Assembly (NCBI GenBank): GCA_910585955.1
Contig: CAJUGC010000010.1
Coordinates: 24,651 to 88,650 of the forward strand
Source: an uncultured Christensenella sp.
GTDB lineage: Bacteria > Bacillota > Clostridia > Christensenellales > Pumilibacteraceae
Direction of reading: 5' to 3'
DNA length: 64,000 bases
The notes beneath the pieces were generated by a model, which ran no database searches, had not been told where the DNA came from, and saw nothing but the letters and a program-made list of their open reading frames with translations. Made by a program: the position numbers and the translations under genes. Every line of letters starts with the position of its first letter. Position 1 is the first letter of the stretch. Positions 43,739 to 51,698 of the stretch are shown piece after piece.

Positions 43739-45515
43739 TGTCCTGCCCTCCCTGTCTGTTCTGCGATTCGTAAACTTCGCGATAAATCTCGCTCGTCTTT
43801 AAAAGCTCGTCGTGCGTGCCTACCGCCGAGATCTTGCCGTCGTCGAGTACGATTATTTCGTCAGCATCCTCGACGGAAGCCGTACGCTGAGCGATTATAA
43901 TCTTCGTTGTATCCTTAAGCCCTTCGCGAAATGCGGCGCGAAGCTTTGCGTCCGTATGAGTATCTACGGCGCTTGTCGAATCGTCGAGAATGAGTACCTT
44001 CGGATTTTTGAGAATGGCGCGGGCTATGCAAAGCCTCTGCTTCTGTCCGCCCGAGACGTTCGCTCCGCCCTGCTCGATATGGGTTTCGTAGCCGTCCGGC
44101 ATTGCCGAAACGAAGTCGTCCGCTTGCGCAAGCTTACACGCATAAACTATCTCCTCATCGGTAGCGTTCTCGTTGCCCCAGCGCATATTTTCCTTTACGG
44201 TTCCCGAAAAGAGCGTGTTTTTCTGAAGCACCATGGCGACGGCGTCGCGAAGCGTCTCGACGTCGTATTCCCTGACGTCTCTACCGCCGACCTTTACGGA
44301 GCCGCTCGTCACGTCGTAAAGGCGCGGAATGAGCTGGACGAGCGACGTCTTGCCGCTGCCCGTACCGCCTATTATGCCGACGGTCGAACCCGACGGGATT
44401 TTCAGCTTTATGTTTGAAAGAGCCTCTCTCTCCGCAGTTTCCGAGTATTTGAAGCCGACAGCGTCAAACTCTATCTCTCCGCTTTCGACCTCTTTCACGG
44501 CGTTTTCGGGACTGACTATAGTGCTCTTTTCTTCAAGCACTTCGGTTATCCTGCGTGCGCTTTCCAGCGACATCGTTATCATCGTGATGACCATGGCGAA
44601 CATCATGAGCGAGAACAGAATCTGCATTGTATAAGTTATGAGACTGGAAAGTCCGCCTATGGAAAGCTCGCCGAACTGCGCGATCTCGACGCCGTTCACG
44701 ATCGTGAAACCGCCGAACGTATTGACTATAAGAAGGCTTCCGAGCGAGGCTATGAGCAGAACCGCCGTAAATACGGCGAGCTGCATGAGCGGCGTGGAGA
44801 TCATGAGTATTCCGTCGGACTTCGTAAATATCTTTCTAAGCGCATTAGACTCCTTATCGAATTTTTCCTTTTCGTAGTCTTCGCGCACATACGCCTTCAC
44901 GACGCGCATTCCGCGCACGTTCTCTTCTATGGACTCGTTGAACCTGTCATAGCGCTTGAACGCCTTGCGGTATATAGGATATACCGACCGAATGAGAAGG
45001 AACATCGCCACGGCAAGCAGCGGCACGAGCACGGCAAAGATTATCGAAAGCTTAGGCGATACCGTAATCGTCATTACCACGGAGAATATGAGCATCAACG
45101 GCGCGCGTACCGCCATGCGAATAAGCATCATGAACGCGTTCTGCACATTGCTCACGTCTACGGTAAGGCGCGTCACGAGACCCGCCGTAGAGAATTTATC
45201 GATATTCGCAAAAGAAAAATCCTGTATCTTATGATACATATCTTTTCTGAGATTTCTCGCAAAGCCCGTCGAAGCAATCGCGGCGAAATGGCCCGAAAGC
45301 ATACCGCACGCAAGCGATGCGAACGCGAGCGCAAGAAGAATGCCGCCGTAAATAAGAGTCGGCCGAATACTGTCCGCCGTCTCCATGGTGTCTATAAGAT
45401 TCTTCATTACAAGAGGTATGACGCACTCGAGCGCGACCTCTCCGAGCATAAATACGGGAGTCAATATAGACGCCGCTTTGTATTGCCTTATACTGCCTGC
45501 AAGTTTTTTTATCAT
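43731..45515 (-). CDS. ABC exporter, subunit with degenerate ATPase site
   Basis: 594 aa: six membrane helices then an ATPase domain with Walker A GGTGSGKTS and signature VSGGQKQRLCIARA. Walker B ends LILDDSTSAVD, with Asp in place of the catalytic Glu, and the switch histidine is Gln (IIIAQRTASV). Both changes mark the degenerate half of heterodimeric exporters. It is translated first, then the canonical partner. Upstream lies a leader with hairpins and a possible leader reading frame. Confidence 0.93.
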   Translation of the reverse strand: MIKKLAGSIRQYKAASILTPVFMLGEVALECVIPLVMKNLIDTMETADSIRPTLIYGGILLALAFASLACGMLSGHFAAIASTGFARNLRKDMYHKIQDFSFANIDKFSTAGLVTRLTVDVSNVQNAFMMLIRMAVRAPLMLIFSVVMTITVSPKLSIIFAVLVPLLAVAMFLLIRSVYPIYRKAFKRYDRFNESIEENVRGMRVVKAYVREDYEKEKFDKESNALRKIFTKSDGILMISTPLMQLAVFTAVLLIASLGSLLIVNTFGGFTIVNGVEIAQFGELSIGGLSSLITYTMQILFSLMMFAMVITMITMSLESARRITEVLEEKSTIVSPENAVKEVESGEIEFDAVGFKYSETAEREALSNIKLKIPSGSTVGIIGGTGSGKTSLVQLIPRLYDVTSGSVKVGGRDVREYDVETLRDAVAMVLQKNTLFSGTVKENMRWGNENATDEEIVYACKLAQADDFVSAMPDGYETHIEQGGANVSGGQKQRLCIARAILKNPKVLILDDSTSAVDTHTDAKLRAAFREGLKDTTKIIIAQRTASVEDADEIIVLDDGKISAVGTHDELLKTSEIYREVYESQNRQGGQDNE

Positions 45516-45520
45516 AGTCT

Positions 45521-45625
45521 TTATCCTGCCCTCCCGTCATAAAACGTATTTGAAAGTAAGGTCTCTTTCAAGGCGTTTGCACAAAGCAAAACGCCTAAGT
45601 CAAAGTGATATATTCCTATATACAT
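45521..45625 (-). CDS. Possible 34-codon leader reading frame of the ABC operon
   Basis: Starts ATG TAT ATA (MYIGIYHFDLG) directly after AAAGGTGA and ends in TAA five bases before the exporter ATG. It spans two inverted repeats: AGGCGTTT with AAACGCCT (45571-45578, 45589-45596) and TTGAAAG with CTTTCAA (45550-45556, 45565-45571). The layout would suit translational coupling or attenuation, as in bmrCD. The ribosome site is very close to the ATG, so translation is doubtful. Confidence 0.35.
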   Translation of the reverse strand: MYIGIYHFDLGVLLCANALKETLLSNTFYDGRAG

Positions 45626-45640
45626 TCACCTTTCATATTC

Positions 45641-45669
45641 TATTTACCACAATAAAAAAATATTGTCAA
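45641..45669 (-). promoter_or_regulatory. Promoter of the ABC exporter operon
   Basis: TTGACA (45664-45669), 17-base spacer, TAAATA (45641-45646) on the minus strand. The resulting leader is about 120 bases. Confidence 0.7.
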
Positions 45670-45718
45670 CGAATTTTACCCGCATAGAGCAAGATTTTTT
45701 TCAATTCCGCGCAATGAT

Positions 45719-45747
45719 TTGACTTTCGAGCGGTTTTCGCTTATAAT
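45719..45747 (+). promoter_or_regulatory. Promoter of the aldolase gene
   Basis: TTGACT (45719-45724), 17-base spacer, perfect TATAAT (45742-45747). Divergent from the ABC promoter 50 bases away. Confidence 0.85.
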
Positions 45748-45809
45748 AGGTCTACTATACTTTTTTACGCGCATTTCCTTAATAAGATATAAGCGCAACG
45801 GAGAAACGC

Positions 45810-46796
45810 ATGGCGTCAAAACGAGAACAACCGGGCAATCTTCAATCGGCGAGAATGAGCGTTCGCCTTCTCGACGCGACGCTTCGCGACGGCGGTCTCG
45901 TAAACGACTTTCGCTTTACCGACGATTTCGCAAAAGCTCTGTATACGGCAAATCTTGCTTCCGGCGTCGACTATATGGAATTCGGCTATAAGGCTTCGCG
46001 CTCGTTGTTCCCCGCCGAAAAGTTCGGCAAATGGAAGTTCTGCTCGGAAAGCGACATTCGCGCCGTCGTCGGCGACAACGATACGGACATGAAAATTTCC
46101 GTCATGTCGGACGTCGGAAGAGTCAATCTCGAAAGCGAGGTCGTTCCGAAAAGCGACTCGGCAATAGATATGTACCGCGTTGCGTGTTATGTCCGTCAAG
46201 TCCCGTCTGCGATCGAAATGATCGAGTACTGCCACAAGCTCGGATACGAAACGAGCTGCAATCTTATGGCTATCTCCAAAAATCAGGAGAGCGACCTAAA
46301 GCAAGCGCTCGACGAAGTCGGACGCTCCCCCGTAGACGTAATCTACATCGTAGACAGTTTCGGCGCGCTCTATCCCGAAGAGATTCGCCGCATTTGCGAT
46401 ATGTATCTCGAAGTCGGCGACAAGTACGGCAAGGAAATCGGCATTCACGCGCACAACAACCAACAGCTCGCATTCGCGAATACGATAGACTCGTGCGCAA
46501 AAGGCGTCAACTATCTCGACGCGACCGTCTCGGGCATGGGACGCGGCGCGGGCAATTGCTATCTCGAAGCCATGCTCGGGTTTCTGAAAAATCCGAAGTA
46601 CAAGATAAAGCCCATGATGAAATTCGTACGGGAGCAGATGCCGTCCGTAATAAAGAGCGGCGCGAAGTGGGGCTACGACGTACCTTACCTTCTGACGGGG
46701 CTATACAATATGCACCCGTCGTCGGCTATCGAATTTATAAAATCGAACCGCACCGACTACGAAAACTTTATAGACGAACTGCTCGACATAGACTGA
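45810..46796 (+). CDS. DRE-TIM (HMGL-like) aldolase family protein
   Basis: 328 aa. The N-terminal motif LDATLRDGG and the metal-binding GIHAHNN identify the DRE-TIM metallolyase/aldolase superfamily (HMG-CoA lyase, 4-hydroxy-2-oxovalerate aldolase). The GMGRGAGN loop near residue 245 is also typical. It has no DmpG-type C-terminal partner domain and no neighbouring dehydrogenase, so the substrate is unknown. In other genomes such stand-alone proteins are annotated only as aldolase catalytic domain proteins. GGAG lies 7 bases before the ATG. The gene is alone, converging on the ABC-F gene with no evident terminator in the 28-base gap. Confidence 0.82.
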   Translation: MASKREQPGNLQSARMSVRLLDATLRDGGLVNDFRFTDDFAKALYTANLASGVDYMEFGYKASRSLFPAEKFGKWKFCSESDIRAVVGDNDTDMKISVMSDVGRVNLESEVVPKSDSAIDMYRVACYVRQVPSAIEMIEYCHKLGYETSCNLMAISKNQESDLKQALDEVGRSPVDVIYIVDSFGALYPEEIRRICDMYLEVGDKYGKEIGIHAHNNQQLAFANTIDSCAKGVNYLDATVSGMGRGAGNCYLEAMLGFLKNPKYKIKPMMKFVREQMPSVIKSGAKWGYDVPYLLTGLYNMHPSSAIEFIKSNRTDYENFIDELLDID

Positions 46797-46824
46797 AGCG
46801 TTGTACTACTTTACACGAGGCAGC

Positions 46825-48285
46825 TTAAAGCTCGAGAGTTCTTGTCGCGATTTTGTCGACGAAAGCTTTGTCGTGTTCGACAAACAGCATAGACGGCTGA
46901 AATTCGGCAAGCAGGTTTTCTATCTGTATGCGCGAAAAGACGTCGATGAAGTTTAGCGGCTCGTCCCAAACGTACAAGTGCGCTTCCACACAAAGACTTG
47001 CGGCAAGCAAAGTCTTTTTCTTTTGCCCGTCGGAAAACTCCGACATATCCTTTTCGAACTGCTCCCTACTAAGACCCATTTTGCGCAATACGGTCTTGAA
47101 GAGCGTTTCGTCTATCCCGCGCTCCGTCGCATAATCCGAAAGCGTTCCCGAAAGGTGCGAGGTATCCTACGGGACATAAGAAACGACAAGCCCCGAGCCT
47201 ATGTCTATCTTTCCCGTGTGTTCGGTCGCTCCTCCGCACAGAAGTTTTAGAAGGCTGCTTTTGCCGCTCCCGTTTTTACCCTCTATCGCCACCCTTTCGC
47301 CGCGCTTTATCTCAAAGCTCGCGGGCGGACAAACGCCTTTCCCGTCGTATATGGGCACAACCTCGGAAAACGATACGAGCCTCTCGGCGCGGTAGACAAG
47401 CGGCTTCATTTTGAGCCTTTCTTCCTTTTCGTCGTTTCGAAGTAAGCTCTCCTTTTGCTCAATGTCCTTTTGCCGCCGCCCCTCGACTACCTTTGCGCGC
47501 TTCATCATTTTGGCTGACTTGTGCCCGACATAGCCCTTGTCGGCGGCTCCCTTTTTGGACGCTTCCACCCTGTCCGCCCAATCCGCAGTGCGCCGCGCCG
47601 TCTCTTTAAGACGTTCTATGTCGGCTTGCAAACGGTCGTTTTGTCTGCGCTCGAACTCCTGCCTCCGCTCGAAATTCGTCATAAACGACGTAAAGTTGCC
47701 GCTCTGCACCTCAATACTTGCCCTGTTCAGCGAGAGAATGTGATCGACGCAGCCGTCGAGAAAGCTCCTGTCGTGCGAGACCAATATGAAGCTCTTTTTG
47801 CGGCTTAAATACTCGGACAGCAACCGCCGCGCCCGCATATCCAAGTGGTTGGTCGGCTCGTCTATGAGCAGAAACCTGTCGTCGTTCAAGAAAAGCGCGG
47901 CAAGCAAAACTTTGCTTCTTTCGCCGCCCGAAAGCGTATCGAACGGTCGATACAGCGTATCGCAGTTCACGTCGAGATAGGTCAGTTCACGCATGAGCCG
48001 CCACCCTTCCGCCGCTGGACAGACCTCGCTTAGGACCTCTGAAGTAAGGCGGCTCGTATCGCGCACGGCATACGGAAAATAATCGAACCGCACGGACGAA
48101 ATTATTTTGCCGACGTATTCGAGTTTCCCTTGCAAAATCTTCAGAAAAGTCGTCTTGCCTTTGCCGTTTCTGCCTACAAAACCGAGTTTCCAATCTGTAT
48201 CGATTTGAAAATTCACGTTGTCGAATACATTATCGAAACTCGACGGATAAGAAAAAGTAAGATTCTCGACTTTTATTATAGACAT
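46825..48285 (-). pseudogene. Lsa-type ABC-F ribosomal protection gene interrupted by an amber codon
   Basis: The full frame is 486 codons: ABC domain 1 (Walker A GRNGKGKTT, signature LSGGERSK, Walker B LLIDEPTNHLD), the interdomain linker with many Lys and Arg, and ABC domain 2 (Walker A GKNGSGKSS, then FSDGQKKK and VWDEPLNFID). Codon 373 is TAG (47167-47169) within VVSYVP-stop-DTSHLSG, where relatives have Gln, so CAG to TAG is a single change. Frame and sequence are otherwise intact. Without suppression only 372 aa are made, lacking the second signature and Walker B. Intact Lsa/CplR proteins free ribosomes of lincosamides, streptogramin A and pleuromutilins. Confidence 0.88.
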
Positions 48286-48301
48286 TTTGATCCTCCTTTC
48301 G

Positions 48302-48515
48302 ATAAAAATAAGCCATGAGAAAGTTTCTCATGGCTTTAATGCTCAAATCTTATAAATGAATCCGAGAAATCAGCGTATCAAACTTTCTTGCATAGCCGCA
48401 ACCCGACGGAATTTCTCCTTCGGCTTACGATATTTATTTAGCAAGAAAAATTAAACACTCCCGTCACCTCGAATTTCTGTGCAATCAATATATCATATTT
48501 TTGCGGCTGTGGCAA
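48302..48515 (-). promoter_or_regulatory. Promoter and ribosome-controlled attenuator of the ABC-F gene
   Basis: TTGCCA (48510-48515), 17-base spacer, TATATT (48487-48492) on the minus strand. The leader holds a tiny reading frame, a switch segment GCAAGAAAGTTTG (48379-48391) and a terminator whose 13-base arms (48310-48322, 48324-48336) precede ATTTTTA and the ABC-F ribosome site. TTTCTTGC at the end of the small frame pairs with GCAAGAAA of the switch; the switch AGAAAGTTT also pairs with AAACTTTCT in the terminator. Stalling of a drug-bound ribosome on the small frame would free the switch to break the terminator. Confidence 0.8.
48438..48458 (-). CDS. Leader peptide of the ABC-F attenuator (6 residues)
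   Basis: GTG-TTT-AAT-TTT-TCT-TGC-TAA (M-F-N-F-S-C) follows GAGGTGA with a 5-base gap, about 20 bases after the predicted transcription start. Its last codons contain the TTTCTTGC that pairs with the switch segment. An alternative GTG three codons upstream (48,467) would give 9 residues. Confidence 0.6.
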   Translation of the reverse strand: MFNFSC

Positions 48516-48555
48516 GCAAATCCGTCATATTATTTCATCGTTTACCGAATTTCGT

Positions 48556-49134
48556 CTACTCTTCTATCTCGATCTCGAAATCTTTCATCAGTCCGAGAAC
48601 GTCCGGATAAGAAAATTTCGCTCCCTTTATTCGATTGCTCATAGGAGCGATATTATATCCCTTCGCCCGACGAAAGTCGCTCTTTTTCAAATCGCAACCG
48701 ACGAACTCCGTGTTTTTCAAATCGCAATCTTTAAAATCGCTCTCGCTCAGATTACAATCGACAAATGCGGAATCTATTATGCTCGAACGGGAAAAATCGA
48801 ATTTTTTAAAGCTCATTTTTTCAAAATCGTTATATTTGAGACGACAGTTTTCCAGCTTTTGAAGGGGAAAAGATACTATCCCCGATTGAAAATCCCGCCA
48901 CTGCACGCCGACCAACGCACTGTCTTTAAACGTCGCCAACAACATTCCGACTTCCTGCACTTTCACATTCGCAATAAGGCACGAACGAAACACGCATTCG
49001 GAAAACGAGCAGTTCTCCAAAGAGCAATCGACAAACTTGCAATCTTCGAAAACGCAATCTACAAAGTCGCAGTCGCTTATCTTCTCGTTCTCTCTTATCT
49101 CGCCCTTAAACGTCTTATTTGCATAATAACTCAT
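48556..49134 (-). CDS. Pentapeptide repeat protein (Qnr/McbG-like)
   Basis: 192 aa made almost wholly of five-residue repeats of the A(D/N)LxF type, here mostly xxFxx with Cys and Asp (DCDFVDCVFEDCKF), folding into a right-handed beta-helix. A break near residues 60-75 separates two coils, as in Qnr proteins, and the tail KGYNIAPMSNRIKGAKF matches the common Firmicute form. Qnr relatives protect gyrase from quinolones; for this branch the role is inferred. It lies upstream of the ABC-F leader on the same strand, so two resistance-type genes are adjacent. Confidence 0.82.
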   Translation of the reverse strand: MSYYANKTFKGEIRENEKISDCDFVDCVFEDCKFVDCSLENCSFSECVFRSCLIANVKVQEVGMLLATFKDSALVGVQWRDFQSGIVSFPLQKLENCRLKYNDFEKMSFKKFDFSRSSIIDSAFVDCNLSESDFKDCDLKNTEFVGCDLKKSDFRRAKGYNIAPMSNRIKGAKFSYPDVLGLMKDFEIEIEE

Positions 49135-49234
49135 TCGCTTTTCTCCGTGCGCTCTTTACCGATAATATTTTACCATATCCGCATAAAAAAAGCAACTCCT
49201 TTCCTCGGCACGGAATAAACGATCCGAATTTGAG

Positions 49235-49269
49235 TTGACAACGCCGATTAAAAGTATTACTATTAGTAA
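49235..49269 (+). promoter_or_regulatory. PadR operon promoter with overlapping operator
   Basis: TTGACA (49235-49240), 17-base spacer, TACTAT (49258-49263). The -10 is inside a perfect palindrome TTACTATTAGTAA (49257-49269), well placed for self-repression by the PadR protein. Confidence 0.75.
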
Positions 49270-49283
49270 CATAGGAGAGTAAA

Positions 49284-49817
49284 ATGGATAACATTATTTT
49301 AGGTTTATTGCTACTGAAATCCCGAACGATCTATCAATTGCGAAAACGCATAAACGACGGATTGAATTTAATGTACAGTTGCAGTACGGGCAGCATACAA
49401 GCCGCCATAAAAAAATTATTGCGAAACGGGTATATTACCATAAGCGAACTGACGGAAAAAGGCAAATCCAAAAAATTTTACACCATAACCGATAACGGCA
49501 AAAACCGATTTGACGCTTGGCTGAACAGCGCTGTCGACAACGGTACGGCTAAAAATCCCGAGCTGTCCAAAATCTACTTTTTGGGATTCACCGAAAAAGA
49601 AAGTCGTATAAAACTTATCGAGAATCATATTGCCTACCTTAAAAATAAGCGTTCAGATTTAGAGAAAATTTGTCACGAAGGTCTCGCGCTGTCAAGCGAA
49701 AATCAAAACAACGATATATTCTATTTCCAACTGCAAACGGCGACATACGGACTCGATTCGGTAAACTTCAATATAGAATGGTACGATCGATTGTTAAAAA
49801 ATATCAAGGAGCGTTAA
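49284..49817 (+). CDS. PadR-family transcriptional repressor
   Basis: 177 aa. N-terminal winged helix (ILGLLLLKSRTIYQLRKRI, then GSIQAAIKKLLRNGYI and the wing with KKFYTITDNGK), and a C-terminal helical dimer domain (about 95-170), as in the long PadR/Vtr type. GGAGAG precedes the ATG. It shares an operon with an alpha/beta hydrolase one base downstream. PadR proteins typically respond to small aromatic or amphipathic compounds; the ligand here is unknown. The pair is AT-rich compared with the array. Confidence 0.9.
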   Translation: MDNIILGLLLLKSRTIYQLRKRINDGLNLMYSCSTGSIQAAIKKLLRNGYITISELTEKGKSKKFYTITDNGKNRFDAWLNSAVDNGTAKNPELSKIYFLGFTEKESRIKLIENHIAYLKNKRSDLEKICHEGLALSSENQNNDIFYFQLQTATYGLDSVNFNIEWYDRLLKNIKER

Positions 49818-49818
49818 A

Positions 49819-50616
49819 ATGGAAAATTTATATCTCGAGAACTCGCCTATCGCCTATTATATCGACACTGTCGCAAACAAAGAATGGCTTGTTTTTATTC
49901 ACGCCGCATTTGTCGACCGCAGAATGTTTGAAAAACAATTCGAATACTTTTCCGGCAAATATAATTTGCTTGCCATTGATATTTTGGGACACGGCAATTC
50001 GATCCAGGCAAAAAAAGGCGATAGCATTGAAAAAATGTCGGATTGGATCAACCTGATTTTTCTCAAACACGAAATACCCTCCGCCCATTTTGTCGGCGTA
50101 TCGCTGGGTTCTGTTTTTATACAGGATTTTGCCAATAAATACGAGAACAAAGTTTTATCGCTTGCCTGCTTCGGCGGTTACGACATCAATAATTTTGATA
50201 TTACAAAGCAAAAGTCCAATTCCAAAGCGCAAATGAAAATGATGTTGAAAGCGCTGTTTTCCATCAAGTGGTTTTCAAAAGCAAACAAAAAAATTTCCGC
50301 CTATACGAACGAAGCGCAAACAGCTTTTTATAATCTTAATATTCAATTTAAAAAAAGTTCTTTCAAATACTTGGCGGGATTGAAAAAACTTATAAATAAA
50401 TACCCGAAAAAACAACGTCAATATGAATTATTGGTAGGTTGCGGCGAACACGATATACCCACGGAAATCGAAATCGTAAACGAATGGGCGGAATACGAAA
50501 ACTGCGATAAAATAATTCTGAAAGACGCAGGACATTGCGCGAACATGGACGTTCCGCAAGAATTTAATGCTTGTTTGGAAAATTTTTTGCGAAAATGTTC
50601 TTTTGAAAATCGATAA
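49819..50616 (+). CDS. Alpha/beta-hydrolase fold protein
   Basis: 265 aa. The nucleophile elbow GVSLGS (about residue 95), an oxyanion-region FIHAAFVDRRMF, an Asp in the late GCGEHDIPTE segment and a catalytic His in DAGHCANMD give a complete triad. There is no signal peptide, so it is cytosolic. It probably hydrolyses an ester, lactone or C-C bond of the compound sensed by the PadR repressor (inference). GGAG lies just before the ATG. Confidence 0.88.
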   Translation: MENLYLENSPIAYYIDTVANKEWLVFIHAAFVDRRMFEKQFEYFSGKYNLLAIDILGHGNSIQAKKGDSIEKMSDWINLIFLKHEIPSAHFVGVSLGSVFIQDFANKYENKVLSLACFGGYDINNFDITKQKSNSKAQMKMMLKALFSIKWFSKANKKISAYTNEAQTAFYNLNIQFKKSSFKYLAGLKKLINKYPKKQRQYELLVGCGEHDIPTEIEIVNEWAEYENCDKIILKDAGHCANMDVPQEFNACLENFLRKCSFENR

Positions 50617-50832
50617 TAAAATCCGCATATTTTTTAAGTCCGTTTTTTGCATTTGCATAACTTCCGATTATAATCTTTAGATTGCTTGTAAGGTACGCTT
50701 AAGCACATCGTTTTGCGCTTGAGCGACGCTGCTTTGCATCAATGCGTCGATTACCTTTTGCGGAGAATCAATAGCAATCAAACGGTTTTACGAATATATT
50801 CGATTCGAGCGCCTTAATGTTGCGGCTATATA
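50617..50832. other. Spacer after the PadR operon with a coding remnant
   Basis: On the minus strand about 35 sense codons (about 50,685-50,795, reading LIAIDSPQKVIDALMQSS) end in TAA and lack a start and upstream continuation, so this may be the tail of a lost gene. I do not recognise it. Confidence 0.3.
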
Positions 50833-50861
50833 TTGACAGCCAATCCGAAATATGTTATTAT
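50833..50861 (+). promoter_or_regulatory. Promoter of the DUF3592-like gene
   Basis: Perfect TTGACA (50833-50838), 17-base spacer, TATTAT (50856-50861), 45 bases before the start codon. Confidence 0.8.
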
Positions 50862-50906
50862 TTTAATATAAGCGATTAAACGGTTATGCAATAGACGGGT
50901 GTTATT

Positions 50907-51668
50907 ATGAGCGAACACAATTACAGTCGTATCGAAGAGGTGGCGTCGGACGAGGCTCTCCAAAAAAAAGACGACAAAAAGACTTCTATCGTTTTTCTTT
51001 CGATAGCGCTTGCGCTCTTTCTTGCGTGCGTCGGATTTTTGGTATGGAACGTCGTCAGAATGCGCCATGTCGATTCCGACTATGTAAAAATCATGGGCAA
51101 GGTGGTCGACGTGCAAAGCGGCTCATCGTCGTCGGGACACAGCAAAACCACATATTTTTATGTAATTTTTTATACGTTCGACGGGCAGGAATACACGTTT
51201 ATCGACCGAGAAGGAACCACCGATTTTTACGAGGTGTATGACAACATCGGCAAATATACGGAAATACTCGTCGATCCGCTAAACCCCGACCATGCGGAAC
51301 GAGCAATATCTACGGGCTTTATTTCGACCTTTTGCGCGTGCTGCTTCGCCTTTTTCTGTCTTATGTATGCGGCGGGAATGAACATCTTCCTTGCGAGCAA
51401 AGGAAGCTCTTTTATAAAGAGATTTTTATTTATATGGGGAGCGGAAATATTGCTCGGCGCCGCGATTGTGCTGTTGTTTTGGACGGGTATGCCCCGGTCC
51501 GGCTTCGGAGAGGTCTTTGCTCGCAACAGCGGAGCAATCGGCGTTACGGTCGTATGCGGCTTGATGCTTTTGGCGACTGTGGTTGACGGCATAATCACTC
51601 TTAAACTGCGCCCTTATACGTCAAAACACCGCGTATATCGCATATCGAAGCGCCGCAAGCGCAGATAA
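50907..51668 (+). CDS. DUF3592-like membrane protein
   Basis: 253 aa. A charged N-terminal tail is followed by four predicted membrane helices (about 27-49, 129-152, 167-190, 207-228). Between the first two lies an extracytosolic beta-rich domain of about 75 residues (YVKIMGKVVDVQ, then YFYVIFYTFDGQEYTF) with the order seen in DUF3592 proteins. The C-terminus is strongly basic. The function is unknown. It is a single-gene transcript, ending at the terminator near 51,728. Confidence 0.7.
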   Translation: MSEHNYSRIEEVASDEALQKKDDKKTSIVFLSIALALFLACVGFLVWNVVRMRHVDSDYVKIMGKVVDVQSGSSSSGHSKTTYFYVIFYTFDGQEYTFIDREGTTDFYEVYDNIGKYTEILVDPLNPDHAERAISTGFISTFCACCFAFFCLMYAAGMNIFLASKGSSFIKRFLFIWGAEILLGAAIVLLFWTGMPRSGFGEVFARNSGAIGVTVVCGLMLLATVVDGIITLKLRPYTSKHRVYRISKRRKRR

Positions 51669-51698
51669 GTTGCGACAAGCAAAGTTTTTATCTTTTGT

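Noticed and set aside
46825..48285. TAG read as Gln in this organism
   Set aside because: Other genes here (kinase at 3,600, SGNH at 28,698) end at TAG exactly where their families end, so TAG is a normal stop.
50685..50795. A real small gene on the minus strand
   Set aside because: The open stretch lacks a start codon and begins after a stop; at most it is a remnant.
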